From contig WBMW01000802.1 of assembly GCA_013396635.1 (NCBI GenBank), positions 1,252,643-1,316,642 of the forward strand: a stretch of 64,000 nt of DNA. The letters run 5' to 3'. The notes under the pieces are model-generated. The model was not told the origin of the DNA, did not search any database, and saw only the letters and a list, made by a program, of their open reading frames with translations. Origin of the DNA: Penelope pileata. Its lineage: Eukaryota; Chordata; Aves; Galliformes; Cracidae. Shown in pieces: positions 11,122 through 25,520 of the stretch (position 1 is the stretch's first letter; each line of letters opens with the position of its first letter). Made by a program: the position numbers and the translations under genes.

Positions 11122-14100
11122 GCAGCAGCCTTGGGCTAAATACTTGCTGCAGACAATTGCTATGAATTTAGCTTGATTATGTTAAACAGATAATTTGAGA
11201 ATAAATTGTGATTGGCACAAGAAGAGCAGAGGGGCAGGTTAGCAAAAGGAGAGTAGACAGGGTTGCTTAACCCCATGGGACAAGCCAAAACTGAGAGGGG
11301 GGGTAATTATCTGCTTGAAATGAGAGGTACAAGTACCACTTTTTGCCCCAGTTGGATAATGAGAGAAGTAAATATCTTTAGTTTCTTGATAGCTAAAATG
11401 AAAGAGAGCACTGCTAAAGGCATGAGCCAGCCCAGAAAAACCTAGCATTGAGCTGGAGAATAGGCTGATGCATAGTCTGAGGAACAGGCTTCTTTGATAA
11501 GAAGTGCCTGGTAATCAGTCTCTTATTTTCTTTCCTCTTGAGACCCAAAGCCCTGCTTCTCAGTCATGCCAAGCACTACCTGCAGGCAGCACACTGAACC
11601 GGATGGGATTTCATGCTAAGAGCACTTCAGTGGGAGTACTGGATTAAACAGGCCTACTCAGCAGGCTGGTTTGCTTACGTCCTGGACCAATTTATGTATC
11701 CTGTTCTCAGCATTTCGCTCTCCTTCCTCAGACAGTTGTATCACACCACCATGGGTAAGGAACATGTTTCAGGAAGCACAACTGTCAATGGGGAAGCGGC
11801 AAAGGTTGAGCTCTGCTGATCTGCATGGCCACTGAGCCCAGGCAGTGTGACACCACCCAGAGACTTGACCAGAAGGCATTCAAGGAGGGAGAGAAGCTCT
11901 GATGGAGTGCCCCATCACAACATGGCTTTTCTTTGAGGCAGTGTGCTTGCCAGGGACGTCAGTACTGGAAACAAGAAATAAGGACAATCTGGTTCATATA
12001 TTTAGAGACAGGAATGAGCCTACCACTGTGGGCTCAGACAGGGAGGTTTAGCTACAAGAACTCACAGTAAAGTGCAGTCACCCATTTCACTGACTTAACT
12101 TGTCCCCCAAAAAGACGCTATTCTGTGAGACTGAATACTAGCCACCTTTACAGACCAAGAGGCTCCAAGATATACAAAGCAATGACAATTGTAATGAAGA
12201 AATATTTAATTTCAAATTTCTTAGCACTTGGATAGATTCCACGTGTAAGGAATTTATAATAAATAAAAAGAATGGCCTTGTATTTCACTGGACGTAGTGC
12301 ATGAGCATTCTGGGATATTTCAGCATTAAAATCCAGAGATGATTTTCATTCTCCTTTGAAGGGCAAGGTGTAAACATGTTCGATAGATTCATTATTTACA
12401 ATGCTGCATCAAGCAGCAGATATATTTGCTCCGGAAAACACAGTCACCAGTAATTCACTCACAGGGTGTTGTGTAAAAAGCAGTAGGTAGAGAATGAAAT
12501 GAGAATAATGCTTCTCCATATAACACGGAAAGGAAGAACAGTTTAGATGCCATTTCAAATCTCTACTCCAAGGAAAATGCTTCCTTCTTCCACCAGACTT
12601 AATTTTAAACTCTGATAAGGGAACGTGTTTTGCTACAGAAAAATACTTTTTTTCAGATCTAGGCACAGAAAGAAAAAGTGTTCACACATTTACTTCTCTC
12701 ATTATCCAACTGAGGCAAAAAGTGCTCACATTTTAGATGCATTTTCAATTCTGATAGTTTAGAATGTGATCTCAGGTGACCAAGTCTTCCTGCACAGTAA
12801 GAAGAATTACTTATCTAAATACTGGGAGCCAGTGATGCCAACATTCTAGGCAAAGAGCCTAAAAATGTCCACAAACATACCAACTCAAGAGGCTAATATA
12901 CTAAAACACAATAAAGGATGCTATAACTAGAGGACTATGAACAGCTAGGATAATTGACAATCACAAACAACCACAGTCTTAATAATTGTTATTGTTCCTC
13001 AGCTACCACAGAAAAAATGTAGAAGCGTCAGAGCAGCAGGAGAATATGGCATCAATCAAGTGACTGACAGTCATCTCCCTGTGAAGCAAACGTAAGACTA
13101 TATATATATATAAACATATACACATTCACACACCCATATATTCACCCATATATATACACGTACGGAAAACTCTTTGCAATTTAGTTGTGTGGTGAATGTG
13201 ACCTCCAAAGCAGAATATGATTAACAGACGGTCCTCCCACTGGTACAAATACAATGAGGATGAAATGCTTGATACAGAAAAGAGCTTTTAACCATAAACC
13301 TAAGCTCTCCCTCTTCTAGACATATTCTGTAGCTTGGGGAAAGAGCTATTTTCAGCATGGATGTTTTAATCCTAAATCAGGATTTAAAACAAAAAAAAAA
13401 CAACTTGAATTTTCCTCATGTTTTCACAGCTTTCTTTAATGTAACTGTTTCTTATCTGTGGATTTTTTTCCTTGAGAAGATGTCTTGCCCAGCAGTCACA
13501 CATGCATTCTAAAACATAGCAGAGTATCAGAGCTGTATTTTTTCCTAAAGACTTTCGTTTATGCTATGTATGAACAATCATTTTCTTTTTTCCGTATTCA
13601 TCCCTGTACTCCACTCGCTCATCTAAAAAGCTCCATCTCTTTTGTTTTTCTTCTCTGTGCTCAGATTTTCATCATTGAAACAGAGAAGATTTGTTTTATG
13701 CCTTGATTTAATTTATCATTTCAGTAAATTTCTCCTGACAATGTTCATACTGTAGTTAGTGTGTGTACCAATGATAACAGCTGCATCGATTACTTTACTG
13801 ACAAGTAATATAAAAAGGAAGGAAACTAACTGCAATGCTTTTTCAAGGAATGAGAAATAATTTTTCTGTATTATAAATACAAAGGGAAAAGTGGAATGAA
13901 ATAAGCTGCAGCAATAAAGAGGAAGATTAATTCCAAGGTTTTACAAATGGCTGCAGCTGTATTACTTAATATGCATGTCAGCTGTAGGAGAATGTTAAAA
14001 AAGGGAGACTCAGCTCAATGGTAAGAAATCACAAAGATTTCCAAATTGACCAAATTCTGCACTGGAATAAAACATTGATGTCCATGTGGTTACAAAACCA

Positions 14101-17100
14101 GTAAATTTAGCACCTTACCTTTCATAAAGAAGAAAGTCTCACGCTGGACTTAGTAGACTTTGATAGCTACAGTCACTGCAATCCTTGTTGATGTCCATCT
14201 ATAGGGAATGTAATGATTATTGATATAAGATTGAGTGCAAATTTAAAAATAACACACAATCTTGATTCAAATAGATGTGAAAGTGTTAACCTCACCAAAA
14301 AGCGCATTGCTGTGCTCTGAGGGGTAAAGACAGAAATAAATGAAACCTCAGTGCATTACCATTCTGTAAGAAGAATACAGGTAGTATAAAAATACATCTG
14401 TGAGCTGTAGTGAGAATTTATCTCCAGTTCTATAATTGTTACAGTATTTCTTACAATATATTCTTTGGTACTTGATATGGAATAAAATATTTCTGATTTT
14501 CTTTACTCCTAAAGAAGTGTACAGATAATAGTGGCATAATAAGTGAATAAATTTTCCTCACATCATAAAACTGATATTATTTTTTCACATTGATCTTTTG
14601 CTTATTCAGGTTAATAGGCAAGAATCTAAAAAGCAGAGGATCATTCAAAAATTAACAACAGATTTGTACGGGGATTTTCAAAGTTCAATATTTGAAGAGA
14701 AGAAACACACAGAAAAAGGGCTACCAAGATTTTCCTAAAACTATGACAACATTTTGAGAAGCCATTTGAATTAAACTCTAAAGTCCAGTTTTTTGAGAAG
14801 ACTTTCATTAACTTCAGAAAGACACGTTATTGAGCCTGTATTTCACGAGTTGCATCTATGGCATGACAATTGTCCTCTGCAGAGCTGAAAAATTCTGCAA
14901 TGAGATTCTCTAAGCCCAGGGCATTTCTGGATGACCTTGGCCAATGGCTGCCAGCTTCCTGTCAAAGTAAAAGAGACTGCAGGATGCATAGTGACAACAT
15001 GTGTTGCCTTAAAATTGCAGTTGTGATAAAGACAGGTACTGATGGAGTAAGGATTAAACAGAGCTGGCGTTTCTTGTGGTTCATATTCATCAAGCCTACA
15101 AGAATTTTCTTTTGATATTTCATCAGCCTTGGCAAGAAAATTCATATATTTAAATAAAATGTGCAGCATATTTTTGAATGATTGGAACCTAGAAAAGAAG
15201 TGATTAGAAGTGTGCGTACTTGAAGTGCAGAACTTTAGAGCAGTCTCCTCTGCAATGTGTTTCATCTGAAGGGTGCCTCCTGCTTTAGGGGACACCAATC
15301 TAGATGGCCTCTTCCCTCACTCAAGACTGCTAGTAAAATGCAAATGCTTTAGTGCTTTTTGCATAGACACTGGTCTTAACACGCATGCCCAGCTGTGTAA
15401 GTCCTCCATCAGATCCAGCACTGCCACACTTGTTTCAGCAAATGTTTAAAGGTCCCGTGGCAAGGAGGAGGCTAACCAAGCTGAGCAGAGTTTCACAACG
15501 ACTGGGACAACTCTTTCAGTTGTTTTATGGTTACAAGAACAATGCTATCGGATGAAACATTTTGTGCACTGAGAGCATTATGACATCTATTTTAACATTT
15601 TCCAATGCTCTCAGAGTTCTGACATCATATACGGGTACACACACATATACAAATAGACAAATAAATATTTATACATAAACGTGCATAAATTACAAGGGAT
15701 GGAAGGGCCATATCAATAAAATATGGAGATTTTTATAAGCATGTATGCTATTTTCCTCAGCATGCAATGTGGGTTTTTTTAATATGCTTAAAAGTCCAAC
15801 ATTGAAAATATAATGTTTCTCTTTTAACTATTACATTTTACATGTATAAAGAGGTCTGAAACATCAACTAAATATCCTGATAACACAATTTATCACTTAG
15901 AACAAGTAACTGAGTCCTTCCAGATTATTTTGTAAGTATTTTTGTTAACTGCTCAGGAACAACCACATTGGTTTCTCAGACATGCCAGTGCTTTCATCAT
16001 AACAGCATTTCAGTAGGAATATTTAAATCATTATTACTTAAACGAAGTGGTGAAGGCATTGAAACAAAGTTAGAGAGGAAAAACCAGAAATATTTTGGCA
16101 GAAGAATGGGCCTGAAGTCTGCAGCACCACTTCAGCAATCTCTGGAGTTAATTGATATCCACCTGGTTTTTCAGATAACCTGAACTTCTTTTCCCCACCT
16201 GATCACATTCCTAGCAGCACTGGAAATAAAGATAGCTTCTCAGAAATTCAGTGCTAGACTAAAAGGTTACAATTTATTTCCTTGGAAGCTGGACTAATGA
16301 CCTTCTGCTGTATCTACCAACCTGAATTTTACTGTGATCTTATGACCCTATTATTATTATGGAGTTCAGTACATTGCACCGCAACATGCCCTCCCTTTCT
16401 AAGATAGAGATTACACAAATACATCCTCATTGTCTTTAGTTTCTGCAGTGTGGTTTGTTAAGGGAATCTTTGATTCTTAACAACCTCATGGAAGATGTAG
16501 TCGTGGTGACCCTTCTAACTTTTCTGTGCAGTGAAATCAGCAAAAAGAGAGAGCAGATAAGTATAAACAAAACGGGGACATTTGCTACTGCTGTTTGTTG
16601 TTTCCTCCTCTTCACCAGAACAGTGCAGTTCAAAACACTGGGCTGCCAATACAGGACATGTGTTGATTTTAATAATTAAGCACTGTCAGGTTGCTGACAC
16701 AATTAGTCAAGGGTCAGTAGACATTTTCATTACAATTGCCATTTTCTAAGACTTCATAACTGTCGCTTTGATTCACGTTGGGCTGAGCCTTAGTGTGTAG
16801 GTTATCAACTTCCTGGCATTTTTGCCTCACCATAACAATCTATTTTTAAAGTTTTTGAGCTACAGCAACTTAAAGTTATTTCAGCCCATGTCCATTAGGA
16901 GTCTGTAAGCTGGGAGGACTGAAGAAAGCAGGGATTTTGAAGCCTCATTTCTTCTCACTCTAACAGACAACACTGAAGCCTTGGGACTGGGGACAGAGTA
17001 GCAGAGAGCGGTGTAAATCAGCGGAGGACTGTGGGTGCTGCAGAGGCAGTGTTTTTCCAGTCTTATAAGAGTTTTCTGGGAAGTAACTTTTCCAGTCACT

Positions 17101-20100
17101 AATAGACACGTGTGAGAGATGAAAATACTCACCACAATCCATCCAGTAGATTGACTTCAGCTACTTGTTTTGCTTTGAGATATTAGAAAACATGCAACAG
17201 CCCATTTTTTGTCCTTTTTTCTCCTTTCCCCTTCAACTTTGTATTGAGCGGCCATAACACTTCTGGAGCACTTCTCTGTAGGCTCCAGTCCTGAAGCTAC
17301 CACATAATACCACATATTCCTGTTAGAAATAGGTAGCACCTGCTGCAAGGTGGTGCTCACAGCACGGGTGGACCTGCTCTGCTCCATCCCAGGAGACTGA
17401 CACTTGAAGTGGAGAGCCAGCCCAGCAAAAGACAGATGTATAAAAGATGATATAAAGACCAAAATCCTTTAAACATTTGGACCACTTTTCAACTACAAAT
17501 ACGAATAATAACATTCTTTTTCCATTGATCCTGTACCATTTGTTACTGAAGGAGAAGAAAAAAAACTTTATGTGATCTATATTTTCTAGCTAGAAAAAAA
17601 ATTCTCAGTCATCTGCATATGAATGAAGCATTTATAAAAGAGAAATCACATAATCACATTTTATAATTTTTTTTATGTTAGTACAGTTTGCTATGAAGAA
17701 ACAGTTACAGCATTTAACAGTATGTATTTGTGCTAAAACAAATTAAGAAAATTGTATTTAAACAGATTTGTATTAAATCCATATCCAGAGAAAAGTACCA
17801 CCAAGATAATAATAAAATATTTCTTATTGATTTTAAATGGTGCTAAAACTCTTCAACTTTTATTCAAACAGGGTGCACTTGTGACCTCTGTGGACATTAC
17901 CTGAGTTTTGTCCATGAAGTACCGATGAACATACAGTAGATGCTTTCTATAAAAATTTGTTCCCTTCTGTCCCTGTTTCTATTAGCAAGCTGTATTCTGG
18001 ATTGTATTTCAAGCTAAACCTATTTTGGTCAAAGAGGATCAGGAGAAGCAAGTACCGGTGGGCTCAGGTTAGGGGGATTTGGGTACCTGAACAGTTAATG
18101 CACTACACTAGGAAGATTTTACTTATTCTGGCTTATCCAGTTCTTGCCAATCAGAAGAACCAAATCACTTCAGCAGAAGACTTATTGATTCAAGGAAACT
18201 TGCTGACCTATGTTGTATGAATTATATAACACAATAGAAAAAATACAGAATAAACATCCACCTTGTCACTGTCTGAATCCAACAAAGAATATGTGTTACT
18301 ACTATTCCATAACTGTCCTACTTACTAATAATATTTTTAATATGTTTAAACTGATAGTTTACTACAGGCTAATTTGGGGGATTTTGGTTCAACGGCAATT
18401 GGGGCTCTCTGTTCTTGAATTATAATAAATTGAAGCATATCTTTTGCAGAGATAAACTTGTGCTTACGCTTATTTCAGTTCTGTTTACTTGGAAAACCAT
18501 TGCTGGTCAGATCCAAAAAGAAGGTGCAATCTTGTCTCCAGCCTAAATTCAGAGACAAGCTGAAAAATATTTTTGCATACTCGTTTGTTCCTTAAGAAAT
18601 AGTACCTTGAGAAAGAAGTCGATAGCCAAAACAAGCAAAGAACACAAAAATAGATCTGCTTAAGATGCACTGTTTGAAAACATAAATACAGAATCAACTA
18701 TATTGTTTGTTGAATTTTGATTATTCAACAAATAATTTGTTGCAAATGTAAAGGTTTCTGAAATGTGAATCTACATAGATTTTTTTTATATATATATAGG
18801 TTTACTGTACTTCATTTTTCCTCAATGTCAATCCTATAATGATAAAACCAAGAAAGGGAACAAAATCAAAGCAAAGTCAAGTACGCTGAAATTTTATAAG
18901 ATATATTTCTTTAAGATATATTAACTGGTAAATAGCTTACCAATTTTTCTAACTTTCTATTCAGTTTCGTACTTAAGCAAAATGTCAGCAAAGCTGTAAA
19001 TATGTACGTACTTGTGTATACATTAAAAAAGACAGTCAAAAGAGTCAAATACACAGATGTAAATCATTTTTTTTTGCTAGCAAACTCAATTATTAGAACT
19101 GAAATGCGCTTGTATTTCTTACTATTCTTTTTGTGATATCAAAAGCAAATACAGAACAGTTTCCAGACTTTTCGTGTGATGAAAACTGTTTTGGTTTACT
19201 TTGTAAAGATCAGAAATAAGTGTACATATAAACACTCACTGAAGCTTCTAAATATCTATTCAAGTTGCAGTTGCTTTACTGTTCTGCAGTTTCAGCTGTA
19301 AAGGTTCTGAAACTGCTCTGAAATATCTTTTCTGAAGGCAATGAACATCCTTCTGTGTAGTTATTACAACTACAAAGGAGTTGTGGATGAAACTGAAGTT
19401 CATAGCTCTATTACCTGCTCTACAATTATAAGTGTGGCAATTAATATTTTCAAAGCTTGAATCAGCAGTCCAGTTTGTTAGTCACAGCAAAGTAACCTGC
19501 ATTTGGAAAGTTTTACCAACATCCACTCATTGAAAAAGTTCACATTAACTGCTAGACAATAAATAATTCTATTAATACTCTTTTTCCAGAATTTTCTATG
19601 TAATTTCCTTTATGAGATGAAAATGCATATAGGTTTATCAAGTGTTTGTTAAAGAGACAGTAAAATGATAGATATCAGCCATGTGCGGATGATAATGTTT
19701 GAAATGCATTTTAGCATGTGGTGCCCTGAGTCACGAATTTCCTGGGAGGAAATTCAGAAACCTGTGTCTGTGAGCTGTTCTGAATTCGCTGAAACTTGAG
19801 GCAGACTGAGCAAAAGTCAAGCATAATACACAGTGCTCTGCCTGGAACATTTTATGTCCCTTTAGCTCTACAGCTTCACAGATAATAGTTTTCTTGTCCC
19901 AAGAGAGTTTTTGGTATTTGCAGTGAAAAAAAAAGAAGGATCAACAAAAAGTAACCAGCTTGAAAGAAAATTCAAAACCTTAGAAGAGTTATTAATTAAA
20001 AATTCAAAACAGCATTCAATAATTGAATCAAACAAAATTTTATCTTTAATTTTTCATCTCTAAACATGGCTTTACATTTTTCAGCTCCATGTTCAATTAT

Positions 20101-20280
20101 GTCTAAAAAGGGTAGGTCACTTCAGAGAAAGATATTGAAGCTTTTTCTTTCCTTGCTTTGGGGCCTTGAATGCATCGACAGTCTCTAATTGCCCTGATCA
20201 GCCTGAAACCATCATTATCTGCAGTCCTCCTCTGCAACATCATCCCCTCGCCAAGGGCTTTAGCTGCCTGTGCCGGAGGT
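11122..20280. other. Non-coding stretch, no convincing gene
   Basis: This stretch contains the longest open frame of the window (14843-15298, minus, 151 codons). It has no recognisable domain and is near chance expectation for this much AT-rich DNA. A moderately GC-rich part lies at 11.22-12.06 kb. Small AT/CA repeats occur at 13097-13160 and 18788-18798. I see no splice-bounded exon series and no RNA gene. Confidence 0.55.
13097..13160. repeat. Mixed TA/CA low-complexity repeat
   Basis: A short TA array is followed by interrupted ACACAC and CATATA units. This looks like a decayed compound dinucleotide microsatellite. Confidence 0.7.
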
Positions 20281-20321
20281 CAGCCCTGCCGTGTCACAGC
20301 TCTGTGACCTTGGCAGGGCTG
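20281..20321. other. Composite perfect-arm hairpin in a GC-rich patch
   Basis: The outer arms CAGCCCTGCC (20281-20290) and GGCAGGGCTG (20312-20321) are exact reverse complements. Nested inside them, GTCACAG (20293-20299) and CTGTGAC (20302-20308) are also exact reverse complements. Only a 2/3-base internal loop separates the two stems. The hairpin sits in a patch (about 20.23-20.48 kb) clearly richer in GC than its surroundings. It is shorter than a typical microRNA precursor. It could form a cruciform or a structured RNA, or be part of an unidentified repeat. Confidence 0.6.
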
Positions 20322-20495
20322 CTGTCACAGACGTAGGAGATCTCCCACAGTGCATCCTACAGCATGAGAGCTGCCAGCTGAGCCTTGCATGCACCTTGAT
20401 GTAGGCAGGTGTGTGGTGCCTGGTGTTGCACTGACCTTGCCCCTGGCCTTGACCCTGCTTTTCAATCACAACAGTCAGCATTTGTTGACCAAAAA

Positions 20496-20514
20496 ATATA
20501 TATATATATATATA
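20496..20514. repeat. (AT)9 dinucleotide repeat with flanking A-rich DNA
   Basis: An uninterrupted AT array, followed after a short gap by A-rich DNA with scattered T (20521-20550). Simple sequence, probably length-variable. Confidence 0.9.
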
Positions 20515-21211
20515 CTGCAGGGAAAAAAAATAAAAATAAAAAATAAAAACCCAAATCCTAACCTGTTCTTGTGTTACTTAGCATTTACCATACGTGACTG
20601 TTTCTGCTGCCTTGGAGGAATTGTGAGACATACTTGATCAATGTTTCTAAAAATCAGTGCTGTGAAACCTGTGAAGGAGACCTTCCCGTAGAGAAGTGCA
20701 AGTAGTTTAGTCATCAAGCATGTTAAACACACTCTCTAAAGACCATGCGTTTAGTAGCTATTCCTCTCCTACTGTTTTTCTATCTTGTGTCTTAATTATT
20801 CTAAATCAAGAAAGAATATCTGGGCAAATGATTAATTACCCTCATTAAGAATTATTTTGATGATCTGCACATTCTAAAGTGTGACATTCATTTGAATGTG
20901 TACACATTATACCAGAACTTTTAATGAGGAGTTAGATCTGTAGTATGGCTTAACCATGGAGGTATCATCTACTTGTTCCACTCAATAATCCTTTTTTTCA
21001 GGTTCTGGTACTGATTAATTATATGTAATTACAAACGTTAATGGGACTATAGAGCTAGGAAAAACAGTAACATAAGATTTGCTTGGTGATTTTTTTGTGT
21101 CTTAAATTTGAGATAGTAAACAATGGTAGCAGCAGGTTCATTAAGGGAATCGGTACTTTTTATGGGCAGTTAAATACTAATTGTAAAGATTGTTGGATTC
21201 CAGCTGAATTC

Positions 21212-21227
21212 TTTTTTTTTTTTTTTT
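21212..21227. repeat. T16 homopolymer run
   Basis: Sixteen T in a row, directly visible, about 20 bp before a short tandem duplication. Confidence 0.9.
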
Positions 21228-21247
21228 AATTACAATAGCAGCAAAGG

Positions 21248-21308
21248 ACATCAATTTTAGAGGAACCACATCCTTCAGCTAGGAACATCAATTTTAGAGG
21301 AACCACAT
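21248..21308. repeat. 37-bp tandem duplication, about 1.6 copies
   Basis: An identical 24-base block occurs at 21248-21271 and 21285-21308, with a period of 37 bp. Absence of any difference between the two copies suggests a fairly recent local duplication, perhaps by replication slippage next to the preceding T run. Confidence 0.9.
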
Positions 21309-23996
21309 TGTTTTTTATATGGTCTAATCAGACATTTGAGACCCAGGATGCCTGCAATCAACTTCAGCATACTGGCATTACTTATGTGTGACAAACTGCA
21401 AGAAAAACTCAGTTTCCATTGTTTCTGTTTGCTTGTCGCTCACAGTTTCAAGCTGTCTTTCTCTTCCCATACTGTCTGAATTTAAAGTTTCTTTTTAACT
21501 GTATGTCTGTATGACAAAGAGAGAAGTGGGATTCCCTGTTTTTGATGGGGAAGTTATATATTCATAAGATGAAAATACTGTCACTGTTATGAATGAGCTG
21601 CTTCCTGTCCTATTCACCAGTCCTCTCAATCTCAACTTTAAGAAAATGACCCCTTTTTCACTTCATTTTTGTTAATTTAATCATTATCTCTAACTTATCA
21701 TCTGTACAAAAAAGCTCAAGGCAAAAGACTAGAGGAATATTGGTATCAAGCAGAAAAGGAAGAATGAATTATAACAACAGTATTTCCTGGCTAATAAAGA
21801 TAGGTGCAAACTGGAATTTCAACCCTACCACATATTCCAATATTTCAGATATCTCAGATATAATATCTCAGATAAAAATCAAAATTTCATCAGTTTTTCA
21901 CAGAACAGAAAATTTTAAAATACCTGATTTTAATTGTTAGAACATTATCTTCTGATTAGGAAAAAAAGTGTCAAAAAGCCCCAGAGGAGGTACAGTCCAT
22001 CAAAAGTTTGATCTTTTCCAAAACCCAACCATAGGTTTGCTCTAATAACAAACACAACACGGAATAGGCAATTAAACAAGTGAACTAACTGAATGAAAAT
22101 CCCTGCATATACAATTCTTTGCCTAAGGAGAAAAGGACAAAGCAAATGGATAATACATGACTAAAATTAGTCAGAGTGCTTAATACACTACTGGAATCTG
22201 CTCTTACATGATAACAGCGGGGGCACTGTAACAACCTCTAAAGCAAAGGAGTATTTGCTGCTTTATTGTTGCCCCAAATTGAATCACCATATTTGGTGTT
22301 CATTTGTTATTGAGATGTCCCTATATCTGTGTCTGCATAAGCAAGCAATTTGATGCAGAAAGAAGAGATGGATGGATCAAAGCATTTGGCACTCGGGACC
22401 TCATATCCACACCATAAATGGCTTGAAAATTTTACTAGTGATTGAATTTTGTCAGGTTCTCCCCACAGTGAATGTTCCCATCTCACATTTGTTTTGAAAG
22501 TGTCTAAAGAGCAAAATATTGCTGCAGACCCCCAGGAGGTGCTGGATCACATCTGCACACATTTACAGAGCTGCTTCCTCTGAAGGAAATCTACCTTCTG
22601 TGAACTGAAAACTTGCTCTGAACCAAGCCAGTGTGTGGTAAGTGGGGACAATTGGGAGATGAACTTTGAAACTTCAATATTGTTATCCTCTAAAACACTA
22701 TTTTAAACACAGCCTACCTCAGATGTAACCACCTACCAGCTGATAGCTGCAGTCTAATTTGTAAGAACGTTCCACAAAAGGTGTTCCATCAGTGATTCAG
22801 GCCCTGACCTAGTGTTCCCCTTACACCAATATAGCTTACCTTAGGGACAGGGATTGGATTTCATTCATATGGAGCCTTATGGGCTTTATGGGTCCTAGTA
22901 ACTAAACAGATCTTCCAGAGGAGAGAATAAGATTTCTGGACAGGGATTCACTAGATTCACCAAATCTAGACACCCATAATCATCCTAAAATAGATTTAAT
23001 GAGTTACATTCGACAGCTCTCTTAATTATACATGGAGACTAGATGAGATACAGGTATCTCAGGATGAGGTAAGGTTTATTTTGGTAACTTCCTCTCCTCA
23101 AGAACTCGTGGTGACCTTATATGCCTAAATCTGGGGTTTATAATTTACATTTGGATACTCAGATAAGTCACATTAGGCATCTCAGCCTTTGGTTATATTT
23201 GGGTCTCAAAAATACTGATAAGAGCTAAATCCAGTTTCTTATCTTTTCCTTCCTTGGTGAGCATAGTCCAGCCTACAGGAAGCAAATCCACAAAGAAGCA
23301 GAACAAAGGAAATGAAACACAGCTTAGGTGTAGAAATATTTTAAACATGAAGTGATACAGTATTGTGAGCTACAGAATAATTAGAAGATAGCCACTTAAT
23401 GGGGTAGCAGTTCTGATTACATACATCAACTGCCTTTGTGCATTGCAAATCTGGAAATATGTTAGAAATGCCAATTTATTTTAAAGGTGTTTCTATTTAA
23501 GTTAATGGGATGGAAAAATCTAAAAGATTTTTTCCATCAAAATAACTATTTTAGTTTACTAGCCATGGGGAACCTTTTGCAAAAGGTTTTGAGAATGCTT
23601 CATAGTTTCATATATATTTGCGCTTATAGTAGCTGATTCACAAGCAGAAAACAAATCATTGTAAAGTTTTACTTATCTTACTCTTTCAAATTTGATAAAT
23701 AGAGGTAAACAGCAAAGACGTTAAGATTTTTTTTTCTGATTAGTTTTAAGATAATTCAAAGTGTTTCAGTTTTAAATGAATTGTTTGAATACTAAATTAT
23801 GCAGCTTTATGATCCAAGAGATAAGCAGAGCTCTAAAGATGCCTTTGAGACTTGAAAGAGACAGCATTAGAAGCTCATTATTGCCGGCACATTTAACATG
23901 GTTAAGATAGGGGAAAATAGCCATTAAGTTAATGTAATAGTTAAACTGCATTAATTTGAAAAATTGTCCAGTGAAATGCTTACAGTAAGGGTGTAG

Positions 23997-24015
23997 TTTT
24001 TTTTTTTTTTTTTTT
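23997..24015. repeat. T19 homopolymer run
   Basis: Nineteen T in a row. No retroposon body is visible on the side where a minus-strand insertion would have it. Confidence 0.9.
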
Positions 24016-24714
24016 AAATTCTGTGGCATTTTCAGATATTAAAGAGTCAAAAAATATGAAGAGTAGTCATTTTCAAGAAAGTTAGCATAACTTTTACATT
24101 TGAAGATATGTTCTGTTTATCACTCAAATACGTGTCAGAGCATCAATATTTTCTAAAGAGAGAAAATCAAATGTTAGTGCACATAAATTAGTGCTCCTGA
24201 TTAGTAACAAATAACATAAGATCCACCTTTCTTTCCCATTAGTCCCTTCATACTCTGGGCCATTTCTTCTTAACACTGTTCTTTATACAGGAGTCTGAAA
24301 ACAACTATAACTCTCTCCTAATTGCTTTAGGAGAGAAAAGGAAGCAGTAAAAGCTATCCAAACTCATAGAAAAGAGAGAACTACTAAGTCCTAGTGAAGT
24401 TCACATCAAAGAAACATAATGACTACCATGAGGAGGTTAGATTTAATACATTCCATTCTTCCAAAAAAGAAGTGATCAACCTCACCAAAGTAAACTTCAA
24501 GATTGTTTCCAACATGTCTATATGTATGAGTCTCCACTTATTCCAGAATGGTAGAAGTATATAGAATAAGGTTTAATGACCCTTTCAAACTTTGCTGATA
24601 TTAATAATTCAAATTTCATACATTTCTTACTGCTGCTGCACTTTTGCAACTTTTTTTTCATCTTGTCCCATTTTTGGTCTTAATTTCATGGAGAAAGTAG
24701 TCCATAGTTCAACC

Positions 24715-24731
24715 ATATATATATATATATA
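24715..24731. repeat. (AT)8 dinucleotide repeat
   Basis: A short uninterrupted AT array in unique DNA, probably a small microsatellite. Confidence 0.85.
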
Positions 24732-25520
24732 CATATTCCCTATATTTTGACTTCAAATGACTTCTTGTAATTTAGAGAGAGCGATCTACTGATAATCTAC
24801 TGCTCCAAATTCATAAGGATCATTATAGATCTGATAGCCATCCAGGAATTCTACTTACAAGTTATGCCATTAAGCAAAAGCCAGTTGGTTGACTTCATAT
24901 CTAGTAGAGCCTGAACAGCTGATGTCATGGTCTGTATGGGTCTGCCTGAGTCTGAGAAAAAAGATCTGAGGGAAAAGGCTTATTGGGCTTGCCCAGAAAC
25001 TCATTCTCTGGTGCTGCCTCAAGAGGAGTAGTACTGTTCATTACATGTCAGAGATATTAAGCAAGTACAAAATAAAATTAAGGTAAGGACTCTGTAGCTT
25101 TACCATCCATTGAAAGGATAAAATTTCTTGTACAATATCAATTCAAAATGGAGAGGAGCATCCTATAACGTTCTGTTCCCAAAATCTACACTATGCATTG
25201 CCTTTCTTGTGTTGTCTTGAGTAAAACTGAACTTTAGAGTCTTTAATTAAAGCTGTATTAAAAATTAAGAAGAAAATAAAAGGAAAAATGTAAGGTTTTT
25301 TGAGTGTTTTCCACTGATACCTCAGTATTCTTAAATATTTACTTAAACATTTTCACCAAGTGATCTAGTAATACCTTATTTCCTTTCGAGAAATGTTCAG
25401 ACTACATCAAAGGATATTTTTGCCTAGGAAGAAATTTTTTTGAGATCAGTTTAACAATTTTCCAAAACTGAGCAACTGCTACCCAATATTCCATGTCAAA
25501 AGAGTGACTATATGAATAAA

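Larger units (their letters stand above)
20515..25520. other. Non-coding stretch, no gene found
   Basis: Open frames reach only 85 codons and show no domains. Simple repeats are T runs at 21212-21227 and 23997-24015 and a TA run at 24715-24731. A short tandem duplication lies at 21248-21308. I see no LINE, LTR or RNA gene. Confidence 0.6.
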
